Source of the DNA: Marinoscillum furvescens DSM 4134
Lineage (GTDB): Bacteria; Bacteroidota; Bacteroidia; Cytophagales; Cyclobacteriaceae
Direction of reading: 5' to 3'
DNA: 64,000 bases
NCBI RefSeq assembly: GCF_003386095.1
Contig: NZ_QREG01000001.1
Span: forward strand, 62,001 to 126,000
This document shows, one piece after another, positions 63,021-64,000 of this stretch. Each line of letters starts with the position of its first letter. The stretch's first letter is position 1. A model generated the notes under the pieces. It was not told the origin of the DNA. It saw only the letters and a list, made by a program, of their open reading frames with translations, and did no database searches. Made by a program: the position numbers and the translations under genes.

Positions 63021-64000
63021 TTAAGATTTATCTTCGAATAATGGAACTTTAGCTATGTAAAAATCCCCATTTAAATAAAACTCAGGTTCTTTTTTTGTCA
63101 GATAGCTGAGCCGTTTTTTAAGATTTTCCTGCCCCACGCCAGTAGATTCATGTCGTGCATCTTTGGGCTGGTAGTTGTTGCGCACTATCAGCCAATCATC
63201 TTCCACAAACACGTTTACCGTAAGCGGTTTTTCCTTGGTAGCGATATTGTGCTTGAGTGTATTTTCCACCAATAGCTGCAATGATGCATTGGGTAGCATG
63301 CAGTCCATGTGCTCGTCCTCTACTGACATTTCAAACTTGAATGCATTTTTGAAACGTACTTTCTGCAAATAGATGTAATTATGAACAAAATTGATTTCTG
63401 AGCGCAGCGGAACCAGGTTTTCATTGTGCTCCAACAAGTAGCGGTAAGTACTCGCAAGGTTTTTGACAAAGTCTCTGGCCAGGTCATTGTCATGCACCAA
63501 AGCATGGAGCGTATTGAGGCAGTTAAAAAGAAAGTGGGGATTTACCTGATTTCTTAGGTTTTCCAATTGCGCCACTACCCGGTCTTTTTCCATCCGCTCA
63601 GACTGCAGATGCAACTCCTTATTAATCAGCCTGAGTCTGTAAGTCTCAATTGCTCTTTTTATGATGATTTTCATCTCATCATAGGTCCATGGCTTGGATA
63701 TGTAATAATAGATATGACCAAGGTTTACGGCATTGATTACGGTTTCCATATCCGCATAGCCCGTCACCAGAATACGAATGCTGTCTCTTGATATATCTAT
63801 GGACTTCCTCAAAAACTCCACCCCCGTCATGCGTGGCATGCGCTGATCGGTTAGGATAACAGGAATATCCTGATCATTTAAAAGTATTTCCAGACCTTCT
63901 TCACCGCTATTGGCAGTGATAATCTCATACTCCCTTCTAAATACAGACCTGAAATAATCGATGTTACCTTTTTCATCATCGACATACAGGATTTTTACTA
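63021..64000 (-). CDS. Receiver-histidine kinase (LytS-type) fusion, 5' end outside window
   Basis: At least 326 residues are visible on the minus strand; the frame is open to the window edge, so the start lies just beyond 64000. The N-terminal part is a receiver domain (VKILYVDDEKGNIDYFRSVF, LTDQRMPRMTGVEFL, with Lys in YYISKPWTYDEM). After a coiled linker comes a LytS-type His_kinase domain (RNQVNPHFLFNCLNTLHALV) and an ATPase part with N box LQLLVENTLKHNI and G box GVGQENLKKRLSYL. It has no membrane span in the visible part, so it is a cytoplasmic relay. It is upstream of, and co-transcribed with, the LytTR regulator. Confidence 0.9.
   Translation of the reverse strand, partial: VKILYVDDEKGNIDYFRSVFRREYEIITANSGEEGLEILLNDQDIPVILTDQRMPRMTGVEFLRKSIDISRDSIRILVTGYADMETVINAVNLGHIYYYISKPWTYDEMKIIIKRAIETYRLRLINKELHLQSERMEKDRVVAQLENLRNQVNPHFLFNCLNTLHALVHDNDLARDFVKNLASTYRYLLEHNENLVPLRSEINFVHNYIYLQKVRFKNAFKFEMSVEDEHMDCMLPNASLQLLVENTLKHNIATKEKPLTVNVFVEDDWLIVRNNYQPKDARHESTGVGQENLKKRLSYLTKKEPEFYLNGDFYIAKVPLFEDKS

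Overview
The window looks like chromosomal DNA of a Bacteroidota bacterium, most likely a marine or soil member of the Cytophagales. The evidence is a SusC/SusD pair, type IX secretion (T9SS) C-terminal sorting domains, a hybrid two-component sugar sensor, a type III glutamine synthetase (GlnN), a two-lipoyl-domain pyruvate dehydrogenase E2, PorE-like OmpA proteins and the near absence of Shine-Dalgarno sequences. No genus can be named from the sequence alone. There is no prophage, insertion sequence, CRISPR array or replication origin that I can see.

Layout. 1-2928: the 5' part of a bifunctional rhamnulose-phosphate aldolase/dehydrogenase, divergent from an AraC-type regulator. 2929-3660: a gene-free, repeat-rich stretch (a palindromic element, then two different minisatellites that share a period of about 21 bp). 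3687-4345: a HigB/HigA-type toxin-antitoxin pair. 4583-5777: a DHFR/RibD-like reductase and a small exported beta-rich protein. 5774-26604, minus strand: a complete fructan polysaccharide utilisation locus (PUL). 26666-28484: nitroreductase, ThuA-like protein, tRNA-Arg. 28656-32770, plus strand: a metal-linked cassette (small membrane protein, Cys-rich HYC_CC_PP-like protein, TonB-dependent receptor, HMA-domain protein, TSUP permease). 33293-35915: XRE regulator, two TPM-domain proteins and LemA. 36038-41134: lipoprotein, HslV, PDH E2, YheT-like hydrolase, and an SRAP-family protein that has lost its catalytic residues. 41213-46871: three tandem PorE-like beta-propeller/OmpA paralogues. 46917-49860: a tightly overlapping FabH-like / unknown / MORN-repeat operon. 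49973-59666: mostly housekeeping genes (PstS-like protein, DinB-like protein, GlnN, RsmE, Tex, TlpA-type thioredoxin, M42 peptidase). 59737-62122: tRNA-Leu and an EgtD/EgtB ergothioneine pair. 62235-64000: a LytTR response regulator and a REC-histidine kinase fusion cut by the window end.

The central system is the fructan PUL. Its order matches, in content, the Bacteroides thetaiotaomicron levan locus (BT1754-BT1765): a periplasmic-binding-protein-fused hybrid histidine kinase (the BT1754 type senses fructose), an inner-membrane sugar porter, SusC, SusD, a surface lipoprotein, three GH32 enzymes and a fructokinase. The expected flow is: secreted GH32 enzymes cut fructan outside, SusCD and the lipoprotein capture and import oligosaccharides, the lipoprotein GH32 finishes hydrolysis, the porter imports fructose, the kinase phosphorylates it, and free periplasmic fructose induces the operon through the hybrid sensor. 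It differs from the Bacteroides model in that two GH32 enzymes are T9SS cargo with LamG domains. Both of these carry Glu where the family nucleophile Asp is expected. One also carries four Ig-like/YDFE-module pairs. A strong hairpin separates the binding/import genes from the enzyme genes.
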